A stretch of DNA of 64,000 nt from Tipula vernalis. Taxonomy: Eukaryota; Arthropoda; Insecta; Diptera; Tipulidae. A program made the translations under genes and the position numbers. The stretch spans positions 337,253,106 to 337,317,105 of the forward strand of contig OY282558.1 in the NCBI GenBank assembly GCA_958295665.1, read 5' to 3'. The notes beneath the pieces were generated by a model that saw only the letters and a program-made list of their open reading frames with translations, was not told the DNA's origin and ran no database searches. How positions within the stretch are numbered: the stretch's first letter is position 1; each line of letters starts with the position of its first letter. Below, one piece after another: positions 11,501 through 24,118 of the stretch.

Positions 11501-12430
11501 ATTTTACTCAAACGCATCCATTCAGAGGTTTTCAAAAACCAAAATAATTTGTAGAAAATAGGGATTCGTTGTAGTTTATTTTTAACATGAAGTTATTTCG
11601 TAAAAAGAGATTTCGTAAAGCGATGGATTTAATTAATTTAAATAAACATTTATTGGGACATTCAATTTAATTGTACATTTGCTGAACTAAATCTAGATGG
11701 ACCATTTCGCATAAAACTGGAATGTATTAATTTAGCCATTGAACTATGCTACCCTTTGTTTTATAAACTAAAAATCACAATTTACTACTAAGACCGAAAT
11801 ATAAAATTAGATGTATACTTAAAAAAAATTGTATTGCCTCAAAACCACATCGTCGCCGCACTATTATATTGTCGTAATTCCAAAATTATAGTTTTAAGCT
11901 TAGACCAGATAACCAGAACCATCTTGATGTAAATTGAGCCGGCATGTGAAAATTGAACATAAAATAAGGGATATAGCAAAGCATTCCTAAATATACACGG
12001 GGTGATTTTTTTAACCTGATACACTCAAATATCTCGGAAAATAACACTCTACGAAAAAATTGTGGAGATCAAAATTTAATTATTCCGTGGGGGAAATACA
12101 TTAGTGTTAAAATTGGTACCCTTCCCTCTCCTCCTTGTAGGTGGGGCGGGGGGAACTTTGAAACTAAAATATGACCCCTATTTTCTATTTCAGATTCGGA
12201 TTCTACGGCTAAAAATATGTAGGATTTGACTGAAACATTTTTTTCGATGCATGATAAATGGCGCTGTAATTGACGATATTCAATTTTTTTTCGATTTCTC
12301 CTACTAAGAACCTACGCAAACGATTCTGCAATACATCTGCAATTAAAATAGCACGGTTTCATTAAATACTCGGTAAATACGGAGGGGATGAAAATATTTA
12401 ATAATATTTTGAACGTCGTATCGATTTTAT
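8548..12430. other. gene-free AT-rich stretch
   Basis: I see no recognisable coding similarity, RNA gene or clear element ends. Open frames here (for example 8798-9109 and 9430-9765, minus) are short and lack motifs. A G-rich patch near 12115-12165 (GGTGGGGCGGGGGG) stands out from the AT-rich background. Confidence 0.5.
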
Positions 12431-12439
12431 TTGTTTGAG

Positions 12440-14495
12440 TAGTTTATGAATCGGTCAATATCAATTGGATCTTCAAATGATTTGTTGGTGAAGTTCTGGA
12501 ATATGACCAAGTATGATGGAACTTGGATATTTCTTAACAGATTATGATGAAATTCGACTTGTATGATGGAAATGGGATCTTCAAATGATTTTTAGATGTA
12601 GTTTTGGAATATGGCCAAGTAGGATGGAATTTGGATATTTCTCGAACGATTTTGATGAAATTTGACACGTGCGTTAGAAATGGGATTCTAAAATTATATT
12701 TAGAAAAAGTTGTGGAATACGGTCAATTAGGAAAATCTCAGTTTTTTCTCAACCGATTATGATGAAATTCAACTTGTACGACGGAAATGGTATCTTCAAA
12801 TGATGTTTAGATGAAGTTCTGGAATATGACCAAGTAGGATGGAATTTGGATATTTCTTGAACGATTTTGATGAAATTCGACGCGCGAGTTATATGTCAAG
12901 AACATATAAAATATGATAAGAAAATTGCACATGATACAATTCTATTCTAATTAAATATCATGTTCTAAAATGTTCACACAGAAAATGCAAAGTATTAAAG
13001 AAATATAAATGTAGAACGGAAAACGGTATAAAATTTCGATACATGTCATAAACATGATTTTTAAGTAAAAATATATATTTTAAATGCTGATTAATAAAAA
13101 ATGAAATCATGAGAAATATAATTAATAAAAATTAAATTGTTGTGTTGACTCTAAAGAAATCACACCTAAGCGATTCCAAATTAATAAATTGTTGTGTTGA
13201 CTCTAAAGAGATCACACCTAAGCGATTCCAAATTAATCAATTGTTGTGTTGACTCTAAAGAGATCACACCTAAGCGATTCTAAATTAATAAAACTGACTC
13301 TAAAGAGATCAGCATAGTTATTAAGTGAAAAATCTATCTCTTAAGAGAATAGAAGTGTAATACATTTTATAATTAATTGTAATAAATAATAAAGTGTAAA
13401 AATAAAAGTTTTTTTTTCTTTTTAAAAAGACTTAAGAACAAAAGTCGCGCGGTAGAAATGGGATTCTTAAATGAATTTTAGATTAAGTTCTGGGATTTGA
13501 TCAAGGACATCAAAAAATTATTTTAGAATCTTATATGCTGAATTTCATCATAATCGGTTAAGATGTGGCCAAATTCGATTCTAATTGGGTTTATCGACTC
13601 CCTTTCGTATTAGCCCCATTCCAGAATTTCTCCCAAAAGATATTTTAGAATCCCATTTCCATCGTGCATGCTGAATTTCATCATAATCGGTTATTAACAT
13701 TTTGCCAGTCCTGCATATAATATATGATGCACATACCGTTTAACCGAGACGCCCCTACAGTACATGTTATACGAATATTAAATGAGATTATGTATAACGT
13801 ATAATGTGACTCTCAGGACAGGCAAATGGTTAAATTACCATGTTCCTTCCTATATGGGCTTATTCCAGAACCTTTTCCCAAAACCTTCTTAGAATCGCGT
13901 TACCGAATTGGCTATTTTCCAGAACTTCTTGTTGAATTTTATCACAGTTGGTGTAGAAATAGCCAAGTTCCTTTCTCATTAGCTATATCCCAGAACTTCA
14001 TCTAAAAACCATTTGAAGATCCCATTTCCGTCATACAAGTCGAATTTCGTTAAAATCGGTTAAGAAATAGCAAAGTTTCATCCTAATTGGCCATATTCCA
14101 GAACTTCTTCTAAAAATCATTTTACAAATCACTTGAAGATCCCATTTCCGTCGTACAAGTAGAATTTCATCATAATCGGTTGAGAAATAACCGATTTGCT
14201 TCCTAATTGACCATATTCCGGAACTTTTTCCAAATATCATTTTGGAATCCCATTTCTATCGCACTTGTCGAATTTCGTCAAAATCGTTCAAAAAATATCC
14301 AAAAATATCAAGTTCCATTCTACATGGCAATATTCCAGAACTTCATCTAAAATGCATTTGGAGGTCCCATTTCCATCATACAAATCGGATTTCGCCAAAA
14401 TCGGTTAAGAAATAGCCAAGTTCCATCCTACTTGGCCATATTCCAGAACTTCATCTAAAAATCATTTGAAGATCCCATTTCCGTCGTAGAAGTAG
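12440..14495. repeat. minisatellite block with inverted left and right arrays
   Basis: Degenerate units share GGAAATGGGATCTTCAAATGAT, TCTGGAATATGACCAAGTAGG and GATTTTGATGAAATTCGAC. At 12440-12900 they run in one direction. At about 13600-14495 the same unit runs as its reverse complement, at least six times, with starts of CATTTCC/T at 14022, 14142, 14251, 14368 and 14475 (spacing 107-120 bp). A forward-type unit also appears near 13450. The arrangement resembles repeat-built inverted ends of a foldback element; no coding sequence lies between the arms. Confidence 0.8.
13135..13315. repeat. 52-bp direct tandem repeat, about 3.3 copies
   Basis: Copies beginning AATTGTTGTGTTGACTC start at 13135, 13187 and 13239, each containing GAGATCACACCTAAGCGATT, with a shortened last copy from about 13291. 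It sits in the spacer between the two inverted arrays. Confidence 0.9.
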
Positions 14496-14498
14496 AAT

Positions 14499-14530
14499 CA
14501 TAGACAAATTACTAAAGTAATTTGTCTATG
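14499..14530. repeat. 32-bp near-perfect palindrome
   Basis: CATAGACAAATTACT at 14499-14513 and AGTAATTTGTCTATG at 14516-14530 are exact reverse complements separated by two bases. It sits exactly at the outer edge of the right minisatellite array. Confidence 0.9.
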
Positions 14531-14539
14531 GTAGAATTT

Positions 14540-15790
14540 ATTTTAATTTGATAAGGAGTATCTCTTCTAAGATATCTCCAGAAAGCCTACTTCTATGTGG
14601 TGTTAAGATTAAAGATAGCGCACTAAAGGACCTTGCCACGGAAACTTGCGTTGCAGGAATGGTAAGACCAATTACGGCTAGCTGGTACAGTTCAGGATAC
14701 TCGTATTTATTTCTCTCCCAATATTGTAAAACATTTTCTTGGGAGTGAATCTAAATTTACTGCCGCATTTGTTTTATCCGTTTCCGACAAATAGTCGAAT
14801 TTAAATAATTGAAATGGTTGTCAAAACACATTGCGGCTTTGAAATTGTCTAACGAGAATAACTGTAGTTCTCAAAATTTCATGTCTCGCTTTAAATCGGC
14901 AGACATCTGTTTTTCACACAAGTTTAAAGATAATGAGCATTGCAGCCATTCTTTAAACAAGTCACCATATATCTATATAGTCAACTGTGAATATTGAAAT
15001 TTTACTGTTGCTTCATGATTCGGTTTACAAGATTCTAAAAAATGTTCCATAAATTTAAATTGGTCCTCAGAAAATTCTAGTTGCTTGTAAAAATATTTGT
15101 TTTTCCAAATATTCTTAATTATTAGGAACGTTGAACCCCATCTTGTGCCTACGTCGGGAACGGGTATTTTTTCACTGTTTTGCAAAAATGGGTTTCTATA
15201 TTTTATAGTCTTTAATTTTTTTATATTATTTCGGATGGAATTTAGTTTTTCAGTTATATCGGGTTGGTTGATTACTGAGTTTGCGACTGATTTTTTATAA
15301 TCAATAAATTGCTGTGAGGCAGATTTAATGTAGTCAACGATACTATGGGAATTTAGTTTAAAGCCTAACGCTCTCTCTAGAGGATTTATAATTTCTTGAA
15401 ATTATTGGTAATCTATAATTGCCAGTGGAAGGGAATGAATGGTTACTAATTTAACACAAGAACGGATAACTTTGTTAGTATCAATTTCTATTTTTACTGA
15501 TGACTTTTTTTTTTTTCTTTTTTTTTGCCATTGATGGACTATTCTCTTTATCCGCGCTACGATCTATTATCGATGGACAGTATCCGGATGAAAGCTTATA
15601 ATGTTTCTTGATAGATTATGTGACTTTTTTCCGCTTAATACTTTCCCGCATGAATTGATAAGGCTTGTGCTCTTGTTAGTTTCGGCACAGTTTTTAAAAT
15701 GGCGTCTTATCATCCCTTCTAAGTAAATAACAAATTTGAAAAATGTACTCGTATTGTATGTATTTATGTAAACAGCATAGACTAACATAA
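14540..15790 (-). pseudogene. hAT-family transposase remnant
   Basis: Minus-strand frames give the family in order. Near 15690 is a zinc-finger-like start (MIRRHFKNCAETNKSTS). Near 15480-15300 is the central region (CVKLVTIHSLPLAIIDYQ, then NPLERALGFKLNSHSIVDY). At 15185-14980 is DVGTRWGSTFLIIKNIW, with the conserved TRW. At 14740-14550 is the C-terminal dimerisation domain (LQYWERNKYEYPELYQLA, ATQVSVARSFSALSLI, RSRLSGDILEEILLI). At least four frame changes or stops break it. hAT transposases cut and paste DNA with an RNase H fold. No 8-bp target duplication or end repeats were found. Confidence 0.85.
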
Positions 15791-17003
15791 CTAAGTCATT
15801 ATTTATGCAATTATTTTCTAAACAGAAGATTTAGAAAAATAAAGCTAAATATCATTTAGTGTTGCAAAAAATCCCGTTATATGCATCGTAATTACAGCTG
15901 TGTAACTTCTTTTTTAAGATAATCTAATATTTTCTTAGTATCGAATTATATCAAATTTTAAATTTGAATTTAATGATTAATTTGAAGTGTATAAATGCGG
16001 GGAATGTTAAACGATTAACAGTCAGGCGAAAATATATTTGGCTGGTCGGTTAATAAATGATTTTAACTACTACTACTTTTCAAAAAAGCAATTCAAAATT
16101 CGATTTATCTTGAGACAATTTCGGTGGTCTAATGTTAAATACCAGAAAAAACATCCAGCGCATCATTATTATAAATAAAAATATCCTGTCAAAATAGCAC
16201 TTATATATTGATTCATAATAAAATAATAATTTTGAAATTGTTTAATCGGTATGCTATGTTTAATATTGCTCGTGCTGTAGCTGAGCTTAGTTATGCGTAG
16301 TTTATATGAAAGAAAATTTATAAAACTGGTAAATATATTTGAATGACATTTTCTAAACATGCGCGCAAGAAAGTAGCCGCAGAGAGTTATGCTACCGCCT
16401 TTCGAGCTGCTATGATTTTACAGTCATAATATCGCAAATGTCTAATAGATTCGTTTTCTTTGATTTGGTTCAATCTTTGCTCATTGTTGCTCATTTTTGC
16501 TCATCATTGTTTGCTTTGTTCACCGGGTTTTCCGTGACCACTCACAAAAGTCTAAATATGGAATCTTCAACAAGAATGTCGTATATAAGTAATGGTGTAT
16601 TTTAAAATGTATGGTGCCGGTTTAGATGATTAACTTTATAGAACTGTGCTAGTTTGTATTTCTCGTTGTCAACAAATAAATTATAAATTTCAATTTTTAA
16701 TTAAATAATTAATGTAAGGTTCCTCCTTCGAACCCAAAATAGAATAACTTATAGAATTTTTAAACTAAAAATGTAAAATTTAAATACTGAGCGAACAGCA
16801 GCCGGCTATATCTGCATTGGTTTCTCAGGCACATAAAAGAGGCTTGAAACGATCCAATAGAAACTTATGCATAAAGGCTTTCACATAATTCTTTTGCGCG
16901 CCCGTTGTTTTTTTATTTTACATTTTTTGTGTGTGCATTAAAAACACATGAATTTTGAAGCTCAACGTCATAAAGAACAAAAATAATTCTTGTTTCACAC
17001 ATT
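15791..17003. other. gene-free AT-rich stretch
   Basis: I see no coding similarity. A short triplicated TTGCTCATT-like motif lies near 16475-16505. Confidence 0.4.
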
Positions 17004-17005
17004 TA

Positions 17006-17197
17006 AGGTAGATTCACCAGATTTGTCCATTGAGTTCGCCAAGAAAATGACAACTTGACGGAGTTAAAAACCGAGTTAAAAATACGTTATCTCTCTTTTG
17101 TGTCCAGCGAGGTAACATATTTTTAACTCGGTTTTTAACTCAATCAAGTTGTAATTTTCTTGACGAGCACAATGGACAAATCTGGTGAATCAACCTT
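17006..17197. mobile_element. 192-bp hairpin MITE with TA target duplication
   Basis: Two arms of about 90 bp are inverted copies of each other (ATTCACCAGATTTGTCCATTG on the left, CAATGGACAAATCTGGTGAAT on the right; GAGTTAAAAACCGAGTTAAA inside), separated by a short loop. TA at 17004-17005 and at 17198-17199 flanks the unit. The size, full-length hairpin and TA flank fit a Tc1/mariner-type MITE. Confidence 0.8.
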
Positions 17198-17585
17198 TAG
17201 ACTAAATGCTTGTGAATTCATCGAAAGAAGAAACAAAACTGAAATTTGATGATTATCCACATTCCCAACACAAATTTCATACTTTATTATGTTGAGTTTT
17301 AAAACTCATGTGTTTTAATACACAATTGCACACTCAAAACTGAATGATTTTCAATGTCTGCTCTTCTACCAAAAGAGTTTCATTGTGCAAGCTAAAAAAA
17401 TTCATTTGAGTTTTATCAATGTGAATTGAAACATAAAACAGAAAAAAGAATTTGGATATTCAAGAAAAAACGAAAACGTCTCTAACGCGAAACAAAAAAC
17501 GCTTGATATTCGTATTTTACTTTTTATGTGTGTGTTGAATTTACTCATTCTCAAATAATGGTACAAATGAACAATTCACTCATGA

Positions 17586-17925
17586 GTTTTTCCAAAACCA
17601 ACATTAATGTACTACAAGCCTGATTGTCACCAATATTAGAAATTTATTTTGCGCTTATACATGAAAGTATTGGTGATCGACAGATTATATAAATGAGTGA
17701 GAAAAACATACAAATTGTAGATAAAACAAAACAAACGAATTGTGGAGGGAGAATTGGGTATGTTAATAATGAAAAAAACTAATTGTCATTGGTTAGATTA
17801 GAGTATTTTTATTCAATTTTCGCACTAACACTTTCAACTATAAGGTATTAAATGTAAGAGGGTATCTGGTGCTTCATCACTGAATCAGGCTTGTAGTATT
17901 ACATTAGTGTTGGTTTTGGTTTTTC
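17586..17925. mobile_element. 340-bp TIR element (MITE)
   Basis: CCAAAACCAACATTAATG then ACTACAAGCCTGATT on the left is matched by the inverted AATCAGGCTTGTAGTA then CATTAGTGTTGGTTTTGG on the right. A second inner inverted pair (TCACCAATA / TATTGGTGA) lies near 17625-17680. No ORF. The flanking target duplication was not resolved. Confidence 0.7.
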
Positions 17926-20539
17926 GATGTCTGATCTCGCATTAGTTGGAGAGTAAATTTACTCAAAGAGAGAATTATGTTTTTGTGGTTTTAAGTATAT
18001 TGCGTAAGGGGCTCACTGTATTGTTCGAAATATATTTTCTACACCCAACTAATTTGAATTTTTATTTATTCGACACGAGACGTCTCTATGAAATCTACTA
18101 TAGTTTTTGATATTACTCTTTTAGAATCAAGATTATATAATTTTAAAGTGGTTATAGCACAAAATTAAAACGTAAATTAATTTAATTAGAATTTAAAAAG
18201 ACGTGTACTCTGATTCAAGATTTTAGCCGAACTAAAATTTTGACGTTTTTACACTAGAAATGGAGCGAAAAGTTACATCTGTTACAGCTGGTGTAACCTG
18301 TAATAAGGTTGCATGTGTAACCGAAAAAACAGAATAAGGTTGCAAGTGCCATTCGAAAAATAGGGTATGGTTGTATGTAAATTTTAATATATTTGGTGAT
18401 AGGATATAGTTGTATTAGTAGTAGGTAGAACTGTAGATTAACAATTTTATGTTGAAAAACGACGCAGATACGCCTTTAAAATTCTGGTATCACGAAAACT
18501 ACACGAAATCAAGAGTCGAATTTAGTTGTATCGGAAGGAGGCTATTTCGTTTATAAAATAAACGATCGTAACTCATTTTTGAATAAAATATTAGTTAGAA
18601 CCTTATCATTCTAGGGTCGCGATTTATTTCTGTCGCACAATAATTTATCTCAGACTTAGTAAGTAAGGAAATCAAACGAGAAACCTATATCACACGTTTA
18701 ATTCTAAAATTCAAATCAAATACTGAAACCACACTGTCAACGGTTTCAAATATACTATGTATATAGTGTACATAGTATTACGTATATTACAAAAACAACA
18801 GCATTGTAAAGTTTAAAAATATCTTATTTTTCAAGAATATTTGCACTAAGAAATAAACATTTTCATGACTCGATGTTTCATTCCAATAAAATTTCATGTT
18901 TTATGAACATTTTCGTATACAAATAATGTAAAAGCTCATAATTCTTATAGAATAAAAATGTAAATGGAAACAATCGTTTTCCCATATACATAGTTTCATA
19001 GTAAAGAAAAAATTGTATGTACCTTATTTTAAGCTTAGCAAAAAAATACAGTCGATACTGGAGGCTCTTATTTATACAATAGGCTCTGGTATTATGTACT
19101 CCAAGAGAGAATGAGCTCTTCACTTTACGATATTCCTAATCCAAAATAGTTTCGGTGAGATTTAGAAAACCAATAACACGTAAAAGTAGAATCTTTATGT
19201 TTGATTTTAGATGCGATACAACACACTCATTGGTGAGCTGTTTACAGCCGAAAGAAATATTCGCGTGACAGTCTGCACCAAAAGAAATAATTTAGGTGGA
19301 ACTCTGGTTGGAATTGTACAATAAAAAATAAATTTTGTCGAACAACAATAAAATTTACTGATGTTCGTACTGAGTAAGGACATCAAAATTTCGAAAAATT
19401 TGATTTCAGGATTATTTTTTATAAATCGTATTATTTTAGTGTTTGTTGATTAAAACAAAATAAAAAATTATCTATGCATGTATAAACGTAGTAATAAATT
19501 ATGACATTTAGGCGAACTTATTTATTCGTAAAATATATTTGGGCGAATTTAAATATAAAAATATTTTGAAAAATTTAAAATGATATCCGTATCGCCATCT
19601 AACATTTCACCAATGAACTTCACATGAAAGTACTATAAATGTATTTATACTACAGCCACTCTTCTGTAGGCGTAGACGTCGCTGTCGGCTGCGATGACTT
19701 CTCGCCTTTTTGGTTATTTGGGAAAAGATGAAAACCATTTTCTAACACTATTGTTTCATCAAACAGCATTCATTATTTCCAAAACTTTGATATTTAGTTG
19801 GATAAAAATGCTGAAGAATTTGTCAGTGCTTGCATTTGTGTTATTTTATGTCATACATAATTTAGTCATGTTTTGGGTTTGTTAATTTTTTGCTTTTGTG
19901 TTACCTCGCAAACGAATCCATTACTTATGGAAGACATACTTTGAAACGGTAAGAAGATAATAAAAATTATCAATGCAAATTTTTAATCAACTTAGACGGA
20001 ATAACATATAAAAAAGTTCTTTTAATGTAACGTAAATAAAATAATTTAAAAAAAAACACTTCAAAACTTTAGTTTCACTTTTCCATTTTCCCTTTTGTTA
20101 TTTTTCTTAATCTCAAAGAAATTAATTTAATTTTATCTCTGTAATATTAATATTTTTGTTTTTGTATCTGTTATCAAAAGCTAAAGCTAGAATTAAAAGA
20201 AATGAAAAAAATAAAAAGCTTTTTTTACATCTTTTATCTAGAAAAATGTTTAATATTTTTTACCGTTAGTTTTTTTATTATTTTATTACAGTTAAAGTTT
20301 GAAAGGTGTATAATTGAGATTAAAAACAAATAGTTAAAGTTGGTAATTCAAGTAGTAAATCGCAAAAGCTTCACTACGAAAAAAAGTAAGAAGTGTAATT
20401 TTGTCTAAGAGAAAATTACGTACAACAGTGTAACCACAGAATAGGTACATCATATATTTCGATTCAAGATCGTATTCGATGTCAACGAAACTTCACCTTC
20501 AGTTGAAGAAATATTTATTAAATTTAATCGTTACGCTGG
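17926..20539. other. gene-free AT-rich stretch
   Basis: No recognised coding sequence. There are short direct repeats of AATAAGGTTGCA near 18301-18365. A 63-codon frame at 19694-19885 (plus) has a hydrophobic C-terminal half but no known motif, and is probably chance. Confidence 0.4.
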
Positions 20540-21010
20540 TACGTGTGGTACGTATGCTGGTATGATTGTGAGTAGGGTTTGAGTTGAAATTGAGTTGGAT
20601 TTGAAAGAGAACTTCGGTTAGGGAATTATTTGAGGTCAGTTTAGGGTTTAATGGGAGGTTAGATTGAGTTGAGTTCATACACGCACGTTCTAGCTTTCGA
20701 ATCGAGTTAATTTTGGGATTGGATTGGAAAATAAGTATAGAGTTGGGCAGAGGGTTGAGATTTGGGTCGATCTAAGCTGAGTTGATGTAGAATTAGAATT
20801 TAGTTAGCTTGCATTGGGGTGTGAGTAGTTCGGTTGGGGAATTATTTAAGGGTTGATTTGGTGATTTAATTGATGGCTGGGTTGTCCGTTAATTTGGTGA
20901 TTGTGTTTAGGACTGTGTTGCGATTGAGATAGAGATTGAGTTGGAGATTAAGCTGAAGATTGACTTAAGAGGTTCATTTCGGGATTGTTTTGGGTGTTGA
21001 ATTAATCAAG
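20540..21010. repeat. strand-asymmetric G/T-rich degenerate repeat
   Basis: The plus strand is unusually poor in C and rich in variants of GATTGAGTTGGGATT and GAGTTGAGTT, without a fixed period. It looks like a heavily mutated simple minisatellite. Confidence 0.6.
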
Positions 21011-21399
21011 ACCGAAGTTCTGATCACCTTATGAGGTTTCAGCCCTTTATATTTTTGGTATTGTAAATCGTAATCGGCAGTCAGACCAAGCAGATGTAAA
21101 TTGTCTGCACAATTAAATAAATTGTAAACCTTGTGATTTTTTTTAAAATAAATTCATCACTACGTATCACCAACAGAAATACAGTCCACTTGTTCTCGAC
21201 TGAATCAACTCTTTAACATTTGATTACACCAAGTTTCATCATAGACAAGAATATTAGATGTTTCAAGAAGAACAAATCTTTGGCAATTCATTCAAACCTG
21301 AAACTCAAACCAAAGCTCATTATTTTTTGAGTGATTTTGTCTATTTATGTTAAAAAAAAATTACAACTAATATTTTTGCTTTATTAATTTTAAATTAGT
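21011..21399. other. no gene seen
   Basis: AT-rich spacer between the G/T-rich repeat and the truncated end of Helitron A. No motif recognised. Confidence 0.4.
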
Positions 21400-21429
21400 T
21401 TGTTCAAAAATATTAATATTTATTTCCGA

Positions 21430-22057
21430 TATTCAAAATTAATGCCGCAAACACTCAATGACTGCCCTTATGATTTGTTTATTGTCATTGCGAATGCCAG
21501 TGTGTTTTCGGTGCAACTACAAGCGTTTAAAGTCGACTGGCATGTCGGTTGGAATCATTGGGATGCTTGGTATCAAAACGTCTTTTCCTTTGTACTTTCC
21601 TTTAAGAATGCTTCGATGACATTGTTTATCAGTTTCTTCACCGCAAGCCGGCCATTACAAAGACGTGGTTGGTTGGTATTTCGCAACATTATGATAACCG
21701 ATCCGACTTTCAATTGGAGATTGTGAGGCTGTAATCCGGGTCATTCCAGCGAGTTTAAAAATTCGGTTGGATAGTACAACATTGCTAGTAATAGAATCCA
21801 CCGATTTATACGTCATCAATTCTCCAACAATTTCACTTTGAATTTTGAAATTCAATTTTACGACATCAATGATTTCGCAGCTGGAAACACCTTTTGGATG
21901 AGTCCGGTCTTTGATACGGTGAACTGTCAAAAATCGACGGGGGAATAAAATGCAGCCAGTCGAAATATCAACGGGAATTTTGCCATTTACAATGTCCAGT
22001 CATTGTTTGGAAAATACTTCTCCAGAATAGACGTTCTGCAACTAGACATGCATGTTT
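21430..22057 (-). pseudogene. Helitron A helicase, C-terminal part
   Basis: This is nucleotide-level homologous to the helicase C terminus of Helitron B (38100-38750). Minus-strand pieces read VNGKIPVDISTGCILFP, KLNFKIQSEIVGELMTYKSV, a shortened NSLDLPGLPPHNLQL-like region, then GQSLSVCGINFE, after which similarity ends near 21430. Frameshifts and a deletion are visible. In intact Helitrons this Pif1-like superfamily 1 helicase unwinds DNA during rolling-circle transposition. This part would follow the GDFRQTLPV motif located at 35090-35140, across the Gypsy insertion. Confidence 0.85.
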
Positions 22058-22188
22058 GTGGTGACCAAAGTGTCCGAACACTTTTTATCAACACAGTAAA
22101 ACACAATTCGCAGTGTTAAAATCCGTTAATTTTAAATTAATTCTCCTACTAATACATAGTTGGAAATTGTTGTGCTAAGTGAAATAAA

Positions 22189-23035
22189 ATGCGTGACGAA
22201 GGTGAAGTGATTAAAATTGAACCTAATAACGCAAATGTAATTTCGCGCATTAGGATGCCAACATTTTGTCACTCAAGTTCGACGACTTGGTTTTCGTTGG
22301 TTAAATCCACTTTTGTCATCAATAATATAAAATCTGATGAACTAAAATATCATCATGTATTAACTACATTACTTGAAGACATTTTAATAACAATTACAGA
22401 CTTAATTAATCGACCACCACAGAATGAAAAATATAATAAAATTAAAGAAACCGTTTTATCGCGACACACCGAAAGTGAACATAAACGAATTTCGACCTTG
22501 TTAGTATTGCCAGTATTTCAGGAAACTTGAAACAATCGCAGGTACAACACAAGCGATTACGAGACAGTTTATTAAACAAATTTGGCTTAACGGTTTACCA
22601 ACAAATACAAAGTCAATTGTCATAGGTTCAGCACCAGACGATACAGACATTAATCAGATGTTAATTATAGCAGACAAAATTCATGAAGATTGCTTACCAA
22701 CTACAGTTTCGGCAATTAAAGTGAATACGGATAAATCTCTCGAAGCTAAAATTAATCAAATCAGCGAACAGATAAATCAACTGTCTACTGTTGTTAATAG
22801 GTCTTCAAGATTTAATCCGAATGATCAAAACAGATTTCAAAATAATTATCTTCAAAATCGATCGAGATCTCGTGGTAAACGACGTAGGCTTACTCGCAGT
22901 AAAAGTCAGGTCACAAGATATCCTATATGCAATTATCATCATAAATTCGGCCCTAAAGCTAGAAATTGTTTGAAGCCTTGCAATTTTGAACAACCCGCAG
23001 AGTGTACAAAAAACTTAGCAGACCATGTGTTGTGA
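22189..23035 (+). pseudogene. gag: Gypsy 1 gag
   Basis: The start is ATG 22189. The capsid-like region reads RMPTFCHSSSTTWFSLVKSTF, then INRPPQNEKYNKIKETVL. After a frame change near 22530 it continues with KQIWLNGLPTNTKSIV and a basic region (RSRGKRRRLTRSKSQ). A single zinc-knuckle-like motif follows, CNYHHKFGPKARNCLKPC, the C-x2-H type also seen in Gypsy element 2, which suggests a mag-like lineage. The frame ends with TGA at 23033-23035. Gag forms the particle. One frameshift prevents full translation. Confidence 0.85.
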
Positions 23036-24118
23036 CGACAAACAATGGTTTAGTATCTTGTCGTCGTTTATTTATTAAATGTAAATGTACAAAACATGTC
23101 TTTCTTGTGGATACAGGAGCTGACGTATCAGTTGTTCCAATGAGTAAATCTCAAAAACGACAAGTACCTTCAGATTATTAGCTTTCAGTGGCTAACGGAA
23201 CCAACATAAATACTTACAGCACACAACTTTTACAAGTTGACGTTGGTCTTGGGCGCATTTTCACTCATCCTTTTGTGGTTGCATCAATTAATCGTCCTAT
23301 AATTGGAGCAGATTTTTTAGTAAAGTTTAATTTGCTTGTCGATATAAAAAATATAGCTTTAATTGATGGTAAAAATGGTTATCAAGTACATGGAATAGAA
23401 GCAAATGTGGATACTCCAACACCGAAGCATTACAGTGTTGAGAACGATTTTTTTCATTTGTTAGCTGAATTTCCTGCACTTACAACCCAGCCTGATTTTT
23501 CAAAAGAAGTCAAACACAATGTGGTACATGTTACTAGCACAACTGGTCCATTACCAGCGAATCGTCCTCGACGTTTGAATAACGAAAAGCTTAAAATTGC
23601 AAAAGAAGAATTTGACTATATGCTTAAGCTTGGAATAATTCGACCGTCTGCTTCGAGTGTTTCCTCACCACTGCATCTCGTAAAGAAAAAGGAGAGTAAT
23701 GATTGGAGGCCTTGTGGGGATTATCGGCAACTAAACACATGCACGATCCCAGATCGATACCCAGTCCCACACATTCACGATTTTGGCGCACATCTGCATG
23801 GATGTACGATATTTTCTAAAATTGATATTGTCTGGGCCTACCATCATATTCCAGTGGCTACTGAAGATGTGTACAAGGCGGCGATTATCACACCTTTCGG
23901 CCTATAGGAATCAGAAGAAACGCGGCCGTAACCTTTCAACGGTTTATTAATGAGGTAATCAAAGGTTTCGAGTTTGCTTACGCATGTATAGGTGATATCC
24001 TAATAGCATGTCGTAGTATTGAAGAACATAAGGAGCACTTACGCGCACTGTTTCACCATTTTACAGATTTTGATTTAAAAGTTAAACATCAAAATGCGAT
24101 TTTGGTGTTAAGTCTTTA
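23036..24118 (+). pseudogene. pol: Gypsy 1 pol: protease and reverse transcriptase
   Basis: The protease motif [15 protein letters not shown] lies near 23100. An in-frame TAG follows at 23179-23181. RT then runs from [17 protein letters not shown] through [31 protein letters not shown] and [16 protein letters not shown] (first catalytic Asp). About ten codons are deleted after ITPFGL (stop at 23905-23907); RRNAAVTFQRF resumes. The YxDD box reads YACIGDILIA, so the first Asp of the pair is Gly and the Tyr is Cys. A further frame break follows near 24100. RT cannot be active in this copy. Confidence 0.85.

Noticed and set aside
13135..13315. Regular direct repeats considered as a CRISPR array
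   Set aside because: Repeats are contiguous without spacers and the genome is eukaryotic. It is a plain 52-bp minisatellite.
19694..19885. 63-codon ORF with a hydrophobic segment, possible small membrane protein
   Set aside because: No conserved feature, promoter or neighbour evidence.
21400..21726. 108-codon plus-strand ORF
   Set aside because: Antisense to the Helitron A helicase C terminus, shown by nucleotide similarity to 38100-38400.
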